From NCBI RefSeq assembly GCF_001280065.1, contig NZ_LGEA01000013.1, positions 1 to 31,260 of the forward strand: 31,260 bases of DNA, in the 5' to 3' direction. Positions 8,481 through 16,295 of the stretch are shown here, piece by piece. The notes under the pieces are model-generated. The model made no database searches and was not told the origin of the DNA. It saw nothing but the letters and a program-made list of their open reading frames with translations. Source of the stretch: Streptomyces sp. NRRL B-1140. Lineage in GTDB: Bacteria > Actinomycetota > Actinomycetes > Streptomycetales > Streptomycetaceae. A program made the position numbers and the translations under genes. How positions within the stretch are numbered: position 1 is the stretch's first letter; the number at the start of each line of letters is the position of its first letter.

Positions 8481-10993
8481 TGCGGGTCCCGCTTTCTTGG
8501 CTGCGGGAGTACGTCGACCTGCCGGAGACGGAGACCGGTCGTGACGTGCAGGCCAAGCTCATTTCGGCCGGGCTGGAGGTCGAGACCGTCGAGCAGCTCG
8601 GCGCCGACCTCAAGGGTCCGCTGGTCGTCGGCCAGGTGGCGACGATCGAGGAGCTGACGGACTTCAAGAAGCCGATCCGCTTCTGCACCGTCGACGTCGG
8701 CCAGGCCAACGGCACGGGTGAGCCGCAGGAGATCATCTGCGGCGCCCGCAACTTCGCCGTGGGCGACAAGGTCGTCGTGGCCCTGCCCGGCGCCGTCCTG
8801 CCCGGCGACTTCCAGATCGCCGAGCGCAAGACCTACGGCCGGATGTCGCGCGGCATGATCTGCTCCAGCGACGAGCTGAACATGGGCGACGACGGCACCA
8901 AGGGCATCATCGTCCTGCCGCCGGAGACCGAGATCGGCAAGGATGCCGTCGAGCTGCTGGAACTGGTCGACGAGGTCCTCGACATCGCGGTCACGCCCGA
9001 CCGCGGCTACTGCCTGTCGCTGCGCGGCGTGGCCCGTGAGACCGCCATCGCTTACGGCCTGCCGCTGCGCGACCCGGCCCTGATCGACGTGCCCGCGCCG
9101 AACGCCTACGGCTACTCGGTGCAGATCTCCGACCCCACCGGCTGCGACCGCTTCACCGCCCGCACGGTGACCGGCCTGAGCGCCGAGGCCCGCTCCCCGA
9201 TCTGGCTCCAGCGCCGGCTGCAGAAGGCCGGCATGCGCCCGATCTCGCTCGCCGTCGACGTCACCAACTACGTGATGATGGAGCTCGGCCAGCCCCTGCA
9301 CGCCTACGACCGCTCCTTGGTTCAGGGCACGATCGGCGTACGCAGGGCCGAGGCGGGCGAGAAGCTCACCACCCTCGACGGTGTCGAGCGCACGCTGGAC
9401 GCCGAGGACCTGGTGATCACCGACGACCGCGGCCCGATCGGGCTCGCCGGTGTCATGGGCGGCGCCAACACGGAGATCGCCGACCACGACGACGTCGAGA
9501 ACGCCACGGCGGACGTCGTCATCGAGGCCGCGCACTTCGACCCGGTGTCGATCGCGCGTACGGCCCGCCGCCACAAGCTGTCCTCCGAGGCGTCCCGGCG
9601 CTTCGAGCGCGGCGTCGACCCGCAGGCCGCCGCTGCCGCCGCGCAGCGCACCGTCGACCTGCTGGTCCTGCTCGCGGGCGGCACCGCCGAGGCCGGCGTC
9701 ACCGAGGTCATCGCCCCGTCCGCGCCGCGCACCATCACCATCCCGGCCGACCACCCGGACAAGGTCGCGGGCGTCGCCTACGGCCGCGAGACCGTCGTGC
9801 GCCGCCTCCAGGAGGTCGGCTGCGACGTGTACGGGCAGGACGAGCTGATCGTCACCGTCCCGTCCTGGCGGCCCGACCTCACCGACCCGAACGACCTCGC
9901 CGAAGAGGTCATCCGGCTGGAGGGCTACGAGAACCTGCCTTCCACGCTGCCCAAGCCGCCGGCGGGTCTCGGCCTGACGGACCGGCAGCGGCTGCACCGC
10001 CGCGTCGGCCGGGCCCTGGCCGGTGCCGGATACGTCGAGGCGCTGAACTACCCGTTCATCGGCGAGCAGGTCTTCGACCAGCTCGGCCTGGAGAAGGACG
10101 ACCCGGCCCGCCGCGTCGTGAAGCTCAGCAACCCGCTGAGCGACGAGGAGCCCGCGCTGCGCACCTCGCTGCTGCCGGGTCTGCTCGCCGCCCTGCGCCG
10201 CAACGACGGCCGCGGCTCGCACGACCTCGCGCTGTTCGAGACCGGTCTGGTCTTCCGCCCGCGCGAGGAGCAGCGGATCGCGGCCGTGCTGCCCGTCGAC
10301 CGCCGCCCGACCGACGAGGAGCTCGCCGAGCTGAACGCCGCGCTGCCCGAGCAGCCGCGGCACGTGGCCGTGGTCCTCGCCGGTGCGCGCGAGCAGGCCG
10401 GCTGGTGGGGCAGGGGCCGTCCGGCCGACTGGGCCGACGCGGTCGAGGCCGCCCGGTCCGTCGCGCGGGAGGCCGGAGCCGGGCTCGTCATCCGCAAGGG
10501 CCAGTACGGCCCGTGGCACCCGGGGCGGTGCGCCGAGCTGGCGGTCACCGTGGACGGCACCGAGCGGATCGTGGGCCACGCGGGCGAGTTGCATCCCCGG
10601 GTCGTGAAGGCCCTCGGGCTGCCCGCGCGCACCTGCGCGATGGAGCTCGACCTGGACGCGGTGGAGACCGCCGGTGACGCCACGGCCGCGGCGCCCCGGA
10701 TCTCCACGTTCCCCGTCGCCACGCAGGACGTCGCCCTGGTCGTCGACGCGTTCGTGCCGGCCGCGGACGTCGAGGCGGCGCTGCGCGACGGTGCCGGAGA
10801 GCTGCTGGAATCCATCCGGCTGTTCGACGTGTACGAGAACGCCGAGCAGCTGGGGGAGGGGCGCAAGTCGCTGGCGTACGCGCTGCGGTTCCGCGCCACC
10901 GACCGGACGCTGACCGTCGACGAGGCATCCGCGGCCCGGGACGCGGCGGTGGCCCTCGCGGGCGAGCGCGTGGGTGCGGAGCTGCGGAGCTGA
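8480..10993 (+). CDS. pheT: Phenylalanine-tRNA ligase beta subunit
   Basis: 837 residues, full length for the bacterial beta subunit. Domain order: N-terminal residues [15 protein letters not shown], an EMAP/tRNA-binding OB fold (about 40-150, [25 protein letters not shown]), the B3/B4 editing domain (about 210-365), the B5 domain (about 405-475), the catalytic-like core (about 490-690), and the C-terminal FDX-ACB anticodon-binding domain (about 740-837, [16 protein letters not shown]). The editing domain hydrolyses misacylated Tyr-tRNA-Phe in this family. ATG 8480 overlaps the pheS stop, so the subunits are coupled. A copy of the 42-bp dispersed repeat (11030-11071) and a very strong terminator (11145-11184) follow. 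Confidence 0.97.
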
Positions 10994-11029
10994 GCCCTCA
11001 CGGGGCGGGGAGCCGCGGTGTGTGGGCGG

Positions 11030-11071
11030 CTGCGGACTCGTCGTGGTCGCTCGCGCGGTTCCCCGCGCCCC
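11030..11071 (+). repeat. 42-bp dispersed repeat, copy A, downstream of pheT
   Basis: The core CGCGCGGTTCCCCGCGCCCC ends this copy. It matches copy B (12172-12213, opposite strand) at 37 of 42 positions without gaps, and copy C (30268-30309) over the same frame, strongest in its last 29 bases. All three are at or just beyond gene 3' ends. Confidence 0.8.
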
Positions 11072-11144
11072 AGGACAGGGTCGGGTCACCTCACTCGATT
11101 GAGTGGTAAAGGTGGGCGATCTCCCCACGGTCGGCGTGCTGCCG

Positions 11145-11184
11145 ACAGAATCGGACCGGCCTTCGCGGGCCGGTCCGATTCTGT
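11145..11184 (+). terminator. Perfect 17-bp hairpin terminator after pheST
   Basis: ACAGAATCGGACCGGCC (11145-11161) and its exact complement at 11168-11184 enclose a six-base TTCGCG loop. This is the strongest perfect stem I found in the window. It separates pheST from the phosphatase gene, and it argues against starting that gene at the upstream in-frame GTG (11103). Confidence 0.85.
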
Positions 11185-11213
11185 GTGTCAGGGCCTATTG
11201 GGGGGCCATCGGC

Positions 11214-12245
11214 ATGATCCGCATCAGGGGTCGGGTACGCAGCCTCGGTCTGCCCACGATGTGGGGCGCGGCGGCCGTCGGGTACAAGCTGGCCTGTCCG
11301 CTCGCCCAGGAGACCGATCTCCAGGCGCGGATCGTCTCCAGCGCGGTGTTCTTCGCGGTCGGGGCGGGACTGATCCTTCACGTGCGGCACGCGCTGCTGC
11401 GTGAGCTGCGGCAGCTGCGCCGGGTCGCGGGTGCCGCGCAGCGCGCGCTGCTGCGGCCGTTGCCCTCGCGGGTCGACGGGCTGGACGTGGCGGCCGTCCA
11501 GGTGTCGGCGGAGCGTGGCGCCACGGTCGGGGGCGACCTGTACGAGGTCGTGGCCACCGAGCAGGGGGTCCGGGTCGTGATGGGCGACGTACGCGGACAC
11601 GGAATCGGCGCCTTCGGCACCGTCGCCGCCGTGCTCGGCTGTTTTCGCGAGGCGGCGCACGACGAGCACGACCTCGGCGGGGTGCTGCGCCGGCTGGAAC
11701 GGGCCCTGGACCGCCATCTGCGTCAGGAGCATCCCGCGAGCGCGGCCGAGGAATTCGTGACGCTGCTGCTCGTGGAGATCCGGCCCGACGGGGAGATGCT
11801 CGCTCTGAACTGCGGCCATCCCTGGCCGTACCGGCTGAGCCGTGGCCGGGTGGAGCAACTGGCCCCCGATGATCCGCACCCACCGCTGGGCCTGTTCCCC
11901 CTCCCGCCTGCTCTGCCGACGCTGAACCTTGGCTGTCTGGAACCCGACGACGCCCTGTTCCTCTACACGGACGGAGCCCAGGACGCACGGGACGCGCATG
12001 GCCGGTTCTTCCCCCTGGCGACTGTTCTGGAAGACGCGGTACGGGACGAGCCGGACTCGTCCCATACGGTCCTCGGCAGGGTCTGCACCGCCCTCCGGCA
12101 CCACACACGGGGCGAACCGGCGGACGACATCGCCCTGCTCATCCTCACCAACGGCCGGCACATGTCCCTCAGGGGCGCGGGGAACTGCGCGAACAACCAC
12201 GACGCGCCCGCAGTCGACGGCACACCGTTGACACAACGGCGATGA
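11214..12245 (+). CDS. Membrane-associated SpoIIE-family PP2C serine/threonine phosphatase
   Basis: 343 residues from ATG 11214. Two hydrophobic stretches (about 12-30 and 40-57) form a short membrane domain. A helical linker (60-82) joins it to a PP2C domain (about 88-315), which would face the cytoplasm. Metal-binding acidic residues are visible: D108 (VGGDLYEV), D125 (MGDVRGHGIGA), D253 (YTDGAQDARD) and D304/D305 (PADDIALLIL). Relatives dephosphorylate anti-sigma-factor antagonists, but no STAS or anti-sigma kinase gene is adjacent. The last 26 or so residues (from RHMSLRGAGNC) are largely encoded by an inverted copy of a dispersed repeat, so the ancestral protein probably ended just after ILTNGR. 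Confidence 0.88.
   Translation: MIRIRGRVRSLGLPTMWGAAAVGYKLACPLAQETDLQARIVSSAVFFAVGAGLILHVRHALLRELRQLRRVAGAAQRALLRPLPSRVDGLDVAAVQVSAERGATVGGDLYEVVATEQGVRVVMGDVRGHGIGAFGTVAAVLGCFREAAHDEHDLGGVLRRLERALDRHLRQEHPASAAEEFVTLLLVEIRPDGEMLALNCGHPWPYRLSRGRVEQLAPDDPHPPLGLFPLPPALPTLNLGCLEPDDALFLYTDGAQDARDAHGRFFPLATVLEDAVRDEPDSSHTVLGRVCTALRHHTRGEPADDIALLILTNGRHMSLRGAGNCANNHDAPAVDGTPLTQRR
12172..12213 (-). repeat. 42-bp dispersed repeat, copy B, inside the 3' end of the phosphatase gene
   Basis: The reverse complement aligns without gaps to copy A (37 of 42 identical). It is read through in frame as part of the C-terminal tail of the phosphatase, and is the only one of the three copies inside a coding region. 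Confidence 0.8.
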
Positions 12246-12503
12246 CTCGCCCGGTCCAGCCGGCGGAGCCGTCCGCCCCGCCACGGAGTGTCGGGCAGGC
12301 AGCCGGGCGGACGGCGGGAGCGGGCCGCCGCACTGTACGAGGGGGAGCCGGCGGCCCGGCCGGCCTCTTTCGAGGCAGTTCAGTCAACCGGCCCGCGACA
12401 CAGAGCGACAGCGCGCACACCCTGCGGATTCGAGCACTCCGTTCACACCCCGTGTGAAGGCCGAACCACTACTCTGTCCGCACCGAGCCACCGGGGGGCC
12501 CAC
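12246..12503. promoter_or_regulatory. 258-bp intergenic region with a palindromic operator and a -10 element
   Basis: TTCACAC (12442-12448) and GTGTGAA (12452-12458) form a perfect 7-bp inverted repeat around CCC. TACTCT at 12470-12475 is a likely -10 for the regulator gene, putting the palindrome over the -35 region, where a repressor or the regulator itself could bind. Nothing else recognisable is in the rest of the gap. Confidence 0.55.
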
Positions 12504-13844
12504 ATGCAGCCCAACACTCTGCTCGACGCGATCCTGGACGAGGCCGGGATCTCGCACGCGGGGCTGGCCGCACACGTCAACCAGGCGGGACGGGCCCGTG
12601 GCCTGTCCCTGCGATACGAACACACCGCCGTCGCCCGGTGGTTGAAGGGACAGCGCCCCCGGGGCCAAGTGCCCGACCTGATCTGCGAAGTGCTCGCCGC
12701 CCGGCTGCAACGGCACGTCACCCTCGACGACATCGGCCTCGGCGTGCCCGGCGAGCCGTCCGCCCCGCACACCGGCACGCTGTCCGGGTTCGTCGAACGG
12801 GCCACCGCCCTGTGGCGCTCCGACCAGCAGCAGCGCCCGCACATCCTCGGCGCGCCCGCCCTCACCGGCACGCCCGCGGTGATGCCGGTGTGGGAGTGGG
12901 AGAACCCGCCCGAGGACGTGGACGTCTCGCGGGGCGGCAGACACCGGGTCACCGCGGGCGACCTGGAGATGCTGCGGGCGGCCCGAACGCACTACGAGCA
13001 GATGTACCGCAAGGCCGGCGGCATCGCCACACGGGCCCGGATCGTCGGTTTCCTCAACGCCGAGGCCGCCCCGCTGCTGCGCGGCAGTTACACCGACGAG
13101 ACCGGCCGCCAACTGCACCGGGCCACCGGCGGGCTGGTGGCGGTCGCCGGAATCTGCGCCTACGACTCCGACGCGCACGGGCTGGCCCAGCGCTACTTCC
13201 ACCAGGCGCTGCGGCTGGCGAAGGCCAGTGGCGACCGGGGACTGGGGGCGTACGTCATCGCCCTGCTGGTCAACCAGTCGCTGTTCATGCGGGAGTACCG
13301 GCAGGCCGTCGCCTTCGCGGAGGCCGCGCTGCGGGCCGCCGGCAAGCACATCACGCCGGCGCTCGCCTCCGACCTGTACGCGATGCAGGCCAAGGCGTAC
13401 GCGCATCTCGGCGACGGCACGAGCGCCCTGTCCCGTATCCGGCGGGCCGAGCAGGCGGCCGAGCGCATCCGGCGCGGCTACGAGCCGGACGAGACGGGCT
13501 ATGTCCAGCCCGGTCTCGTGAACGTCCAGGTGGCGGAGGCGCTGCTGAGCCTGGGTGAGATCGCGGCCGCAGGGGAGCATGCCGCGGCCGCCGTGGACAA
13601 CCCGGCGCACGACCGCGGCCGGGTGCACCGGCTGGCCATGCTCAGCACCATCGAGCTGCGGCAGGGCAACGCCGACAAGGCGGTGGCCATCGCCGTGCAG
13701 ATGGCCGAGCAGGCCCGGGGCATGGAGTCCCAGCGGCTGCGCGACCGGTTGCGCGCGGTGCGGGAGCACTTGGTGCGCAGTGGCTGCGCGGGCACGGCCG
13801 AGGCCGCCGAACTCATCGACGGGGCACTGCGCGTACCGTTGTAG
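12504..13844 (+). CDS. HTH/TPR transcriptional regulator, NsdA-like
   Basis: 446 residues from ATG 12504 (MQPNTLLDAILDEAGISHAG); an open frame extends further upstream but lacks coding character and contains the promoter. An Xre-like HTH occupies about 1-85 (HAGLAAHVNQAGRARG...YEHTAVARWLKGQRP). A linker with MPVWEWENPPEDVDVSRGG follows, then an all-helical TPR-type region from about 160 to the end. This layout recalls NsdA of Streptomyces, a negative regulator of sporulation and antibiotic production, but I cannot say whether this is NsdA or a paralogue. A 17-bp palindrome at 12442-12458 suggests autoregulation or control by another repressor. A Nudix gene follows on the same strand. Confidence 0.75.
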   Translation: MQPNTLLDAILDEAGISHAGLAAHVNQAGRARGLSLRYEHTAVARWLKGQRPRGQVPDLICEVLAARLQRHVTLDDIGLGVPGEPSAPHTGTLSGFVERATALWRSDQQQRPHILGAPALTGTPAVMPVWEWENPPEDVDVSRGGRHRVTAGDLEMLRAARTHYEQMYRKAGGIATRARIVGFLNAEAAPLLRGSYTDETGRQLHRATGGLVAVAGICAYDSDAHGLAQRYFHQALRLAKASGDRGLGAYVIALLVNQSLFMREYRQAVAFAEAALRAAGKHITPALASDLYAMQAKAYAHLGDGTSALSRIRRAEQAAERIRRGYEPDETGYVQPGLVNVQVAEALLSLGEIAAAGEHAAAAVDNPAHDRGRVHRLAMLSTIELRQGNADKAVAIAVQMAEQARGMESQRLRDRLRAVREHLVRSGCAGTAEAAELIDGALRVPL

Positions 13845-13950
13845 ATCCGGGCCAGGGTGCCCGTATCGCTCCGAGGTGCTTCCCGTGCGCCTGCTGCCCA
13901 TCCGTCCCTGCTGCGATATTGCCACTTACTCGACGGAAGGTGGCAGAACC

Positions 13951-14496
13951 GTGCAGTGGACGAAACACAACGAGCAGAATGTGTACTCAAACCGCTGGTT
14001 CAGCGTCAATCTCGCGGATGTCGAACTGCCCGACGGCAGGCATCTGGACCACTTCCTCATACGGCTGCGGCCGGTCGCGGTGGCCACGGTCGTGAACGAG
14101 GCCAACGAGGTGCTGCTGCTCTGGCGGCACCGCTTCATCACCGACAGCTGGGGGTGGGAACTCGCGGCGGGGGTGGTCGAGGACGGTGAGGACATCGCCC
14201 GTGCGGCCGCCAGGGAACTGGAGGAGGAGACCGGCTGGCGGCCGGGACCCCTGCGCCACCTCATGAGCGTGGAGCCGTCCAACGGGCTCACCGACGCCCG
14301 GCACCACGTGTACTGGGCCGACGAGGGCGAGTACGTCGGACATCCCGTGGACGACTTCGAGTCGGACCGCCGGGAATGGGTGCCCCTCAAGCTCGTCCCG
14401 GACCTGGTCGCCCGTGGCGAGGTCCCGGCCGCCAACATGGCCGCCGCGTTACTCCTGCTGCACCATCTCAGGCTCGGCCAGGACACGTTGCCCTGA
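13951..14496 (+). CDS. Nudix hydrolase, ADP-ribose pyrophosphatase-like
   Basis: 181 residues from GTG 13951, with GGAAGGTGG upstream. The Nudix box is complete at 74-96 and fits GX5EX7REUXEEXGU, with the metal-binding glutamates of RELEEETGW present. The N-terminal strands (VYSNRWFSVNLADVELPDGR, then DHFLIRLRPVAVATVVNE) and the position of WELAAGVVEDGE resemble the ADP-ribose pyrophosphatase subgroup, which splits ADP-sugars into AMP and sugar phosphate. The real substrate cannot be fixed from sequence. It lies 106 bases after the NsdA-like gene, where I see no clear promoter, so the two may be cotranscribed. It converges with the small tail-anchored protein gene, 15 bases away. Confidence 0.88.
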   Translation: MQWTKHNEQNVYSNRWFSVNLADVELPDGRHLDHFLIRLRPVAVATVVNEANEVLLLWRHRFITDSWGWELAAGVVEDGEDIARAAARELEEETGWRPGPLRHLMSVEPSNGLTDARHHVYWADEGEYVGHPVDDFESDRREWVPLKLVPDLVARGEVPAANMAAALLLLHHLRLGQDTLP

Positions 14497-14511
14497 TCCC
14501 GCCTGTCACGG

Positions 14512-14769
14512 CTAGCGCCCCAGCGCCTGCCAGATCGTCACGACGAGGGCACCCACGGCGGTGAGGGCGGCGACCGCGGGCAGCGGCCAGCGCGCGTGTT
14601 CCAGAGAGTTGATCCGGGTGTTGAGCTCGTCGAGTTCCTTGGCGGTCTCCTCGGTGCGGTGGCTGAGCAGAGCCAGTCCGCCCTCGACGCGGGCGTACGC
14701 CACGTCGAGGCGGCGCCGTAACTCTGCGAGTTCTCCATGGACGACGGGATGCTCGGGCTCGGCGGTCAC
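14512..14769 (-). CDS. Small tail-anchored coiled-coil protein, unknown function
   Basis: 85 residues from GTG 14769, chosen because AAGGAG lies seven bases upstream; the open frame extends further but without coding character. Residues about 10-55 (ELAELRRRLDVAYARVEGGL, then HRTEETAKELDELNTRINSLEHA) form a predicted coiled coil. A single hydrophobic helix ends the protein (about 60-81, AVAALTAVGALVVTIWQAL) with only two residues after it. This suggests a tail-anchored membrane protein with the coil in the cytoplasm. I do not recognise a named family. It is divergent from another small membrane protein across a structured 220-bp promoter region. Confidence 0.75.
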   Translation of the reverse strand: MTAEPEHPVVHGELAELRRRLDVAYARVEGGLALLSHRTEETAKELDELNTRINSLEHARWPLPAVAALTAVGALVVTIWQALGR

Positions 14770-14796
14770 GAGTCCGCTCCTTTCCGTAGTCGTTTC

Positions 14797-14825
14797 ACAT
14801 CCCTTGCATGCGCATGAGGAGTCAA
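14797..14825 (-). promoter_or_regulatory. Candidate promoter of the small coiled-coil protein gene
   Basis: On the minus strand TTGACT (14825-14820) is 17 bases from GGATGT (14802-14797), about 28 bases before the GTG start. The -35 is good, the -10 only moderate. Confidence 0.45.
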
Positions 14826-14881
14826 CTCGCCTGGTGGACGCCTGGGGAGAGTGTGCGTAGGGCATATGCGAGCCCGGCGCG

Positions 14882-14896
14882 CACACGGTGTGTGAA
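14882..14896 (+). promoter_or_regulatory. CACAC-N3-GTGTG palindrome in the divergent promoter region
   Basis: CACAC (14882-14886), GGT, then GTGTGAA (14890-14896). The arms and three-base spacer are the same as in the palindrome in front of the NsdA-like gene (12442-12458), suggesting one DNA-binding protein for both. Confidence 0.5.
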
Positions 14897-14900
14897 CGCC

Positions 14901-14934
14901 GCGTACCCGGCACCCTATTCGGTGCCGGGTACGC
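14901..14934. repeat. Perfect 14-bp inverted repeat between divergent small genes
   Basis: GCGTACCCGGCACC (14901-14914) and GGTGCCGGGTACGC (14921-14934) are exact complements around CTATTC. It lies between two divergent genes rather than after a gene, so it may be an operator or leader hairpin rather than an ordinary terminator. Confidence 0.8.
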
Positions 14935-14989
14935 TGCTTGGCCGAAATCTGACCGTCCGTAACCGGCCGTCCGGGGTATCCGGGACGTC

Positions 14990-15217
14990 ATGACGAAGTG
15001 GCAGAAGAACGCGGCGTACACGCTGGCGCTCTACGCACTGGCGGTCGTCGTGCTCCGGTTCTCCTCCGGGGAGGGGTGGGGCGCGGCGCTGCTGATCGCG
15101 CTCGTGGTCACACCGCTCGCCCTCTGGATGGGCCGGCTGCGCCGGCGCATGAACGAGCAGGCGGCGGAATGGGGACGCCGCCGCGTCCGGCCGTGGCCGG
15201 AGGAGCGGCGGCGTTGA
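14990..15217 (+). CDS. Small membrane protein, two predicted helices
   Basis: 75 residues from ATG 14990. Two hydrophobic segments (about 7-24, AAYTLALYALAVVVLRF, and 30-48, GAALLIALVVTPLALWMG) are joined by a short loop (SSGEGWG). A strongly basic C-terminal tail (RLRRRMNEQ...RRRVRPWPEERRR) would be cytoplasmic by the positive-inside rule. No family is recognised. It lacks a clear Shine-Dalgarno; TATCCG seven bases before the ATG could be a leaderless -10. It ends 22 bases before the convergent dehydrogenase gene. Confidence 0.7.
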   Translation: MTKWQKNAAYTLALYALAVVVLRFSSGEGWGAALLIALVVTPLALWMGRLRRRMNEQAAEWGRRRVRPWPEERRR

Positions 15218-15239
15218 GGTGGCTGCGCAGGCGGGACGG

Positions 15240-16115
15240 TCAGGCGTACGTGTAGAAGCCCGAGCCCGTCTTGCGGCCCAGCCGGCCCGCGTCGACCATG
15301 CGCTGCAGGAGCGGGGGAGCGGCGTACAGGGGCTCCTTGAACTCCTCGTACATGGACTGCGCGACCGAGGCGACGGTGTCCAGGCCGATCAGGTCGGACA
15401 GCTTCAGGGGGCCCATCGGGTGGGCGCAGCCCATCTCCATGCCGTTGTCGATGTCCTCGCGGCTGGCGATGCCCGTCTCGAACATCCGGATCGCGGAGAG
15501 CAGGTACGGGATCAGCAGCGCGTTGACCACGAAGCCGGAGCGGTCCTGGGCGCGGATCGCGTGCTTGCCGAGCAGCTTCTCGGTGAAGAGCTGGGCGCGG
15601 CTGATCGTGCCCTCGGACGTGGTGAGCGCCGGGATCAGCTCGACGAGCTTCTGCACCGGGGCCGGGTTGAAGAAGTGGATGCCGATGACCTGGTCGGGGC
15701 GCGAGGTCGCGACCGCCAGCTTCACCAGCGGGATCGAGGAGGTGTTGGACGCCAGGATCGCGTCCGGCCGGGTCACGACCTGGTCGAGCACCTGGAAGAT
15801 CTCGGTCTTGACCTGCTCGTTCTCCACGACGGCCTCGATCACCAGGTCACGGTCGGCGAACTCGCCGAGGTCCGTGGTGAAGCTCAGGCGGGCCAGCGTG
15901 GCCTCCTTCTCCTCCTCGGTGATCTTGCCGCGCTCGGCTGCCTTGGCCAGGGAGGTGAACAGCCGGGTGCGGCCGATCTCCAGGGCCTCGCCGGTGGTCT
16001 CGGCGACCATGACGTCCAGGCCGGCCCGGGCGCACACCTCGGCGATGCCCGCGCCCATCTGACCGCAGCCCACGACTCCGACGCGTGCAATGTCTCCCGC
16101 TGGGATGTCCGTCAC
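15240..16115 (-). CDS. 3-hydroxybutyryl-CoA / 3-hydroxyacyl-CoA dehydrogenase
   Basis: 291 residues from GTG 16115, with AAAGGGA upstream. It is predicted to oxidise L-3-hydroxyacyl-CoA to 3-oxoacyl-CoA with NAD(P), in fatty-acid or butyrate metabolism. The Rossmann motif is GCGQMGAG (16-23). The NAD domain runs to about 190 with SNTSS (123-127) and the catalytic H147 in GIHFFNPAPVQKLVE, with E159 as its partner. N198 lies in the SGFVVNALLIPYL segment that begins the C-terminal dimerisation domain, which ends GRKTGSGFYTY. This is the single-function form of about 290 residues, with no hydratase fusion. It is divergent from the GHL10 gene. Confidence 0.93.
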   Translation of the reverse strand: MTDIPAGDIARVGVVGCGQMGAGIAEVCARAGLDVMVAETTGEALEIGRTRLFTSLAKAAERGKITEEEKEATLARLSFTTDLGEFADRDLVIEAVVENEQVKTEIFQVLDQVVTRPDAILASNTSSIPLVKLAVATSRPDQVIGIHFFNPAPVQKLVELIPALTTSEGTISRAQLFTEKLLGKHAIRAQDRSGFVVNALLIPYLLSAIRMFETGIASREDIDNGMEMGCAHPMGPLKLSDLIGLDTVASVAQSMYEEFKEPLYAAPPLLQRMVDAGRLGRKTGSGFYTYA

Positions 16116-16295
16116 ATCGTCCCTTTCGCTGCTGATCTACGTCCGGGCAGACCGGCCGGGTCCCGGCGCCTGCTCCGTTCGTGCACGTTACTCCGAAGTA
16201 TCGATGATCGATCGCGGGGGGCGGGTCCGCATCGGGCATGCTGGCCCCGGAGCGATCCGCGACCGTGCGGATCCGCGGCTTTCTGGAGCATGCGG
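16116..16295. promoter_or_regulatory. Divergent intergenic region with a possible operator
   Basis: TACTCCGAAGTA (16189-16200) has complementary four-base ends around CCGA. It is followed by TATCGATGATCGATCG (16199-16214), which contains overlapping ATCGAT repeats. Either could bind a regulator of the dehydrogenase or the glycosidase gene. Promoter hexamers are not clear. Confidence 0.3.

Noticed and set aside
11103..11213. GTG start at 11103 for the SpoIIE-type phosphatase
   Set aside because: The added codons run through the 17-bp terminator hairpin; ATG 11214 begins just before the first membrane segment.
13845..13950. Promoter between the NsdA-like and Nudix genes
   Set aside because: AT-richer bases around 13913-13930 do not form a convincing -35/-10 pair, so cotranscription is as likely.
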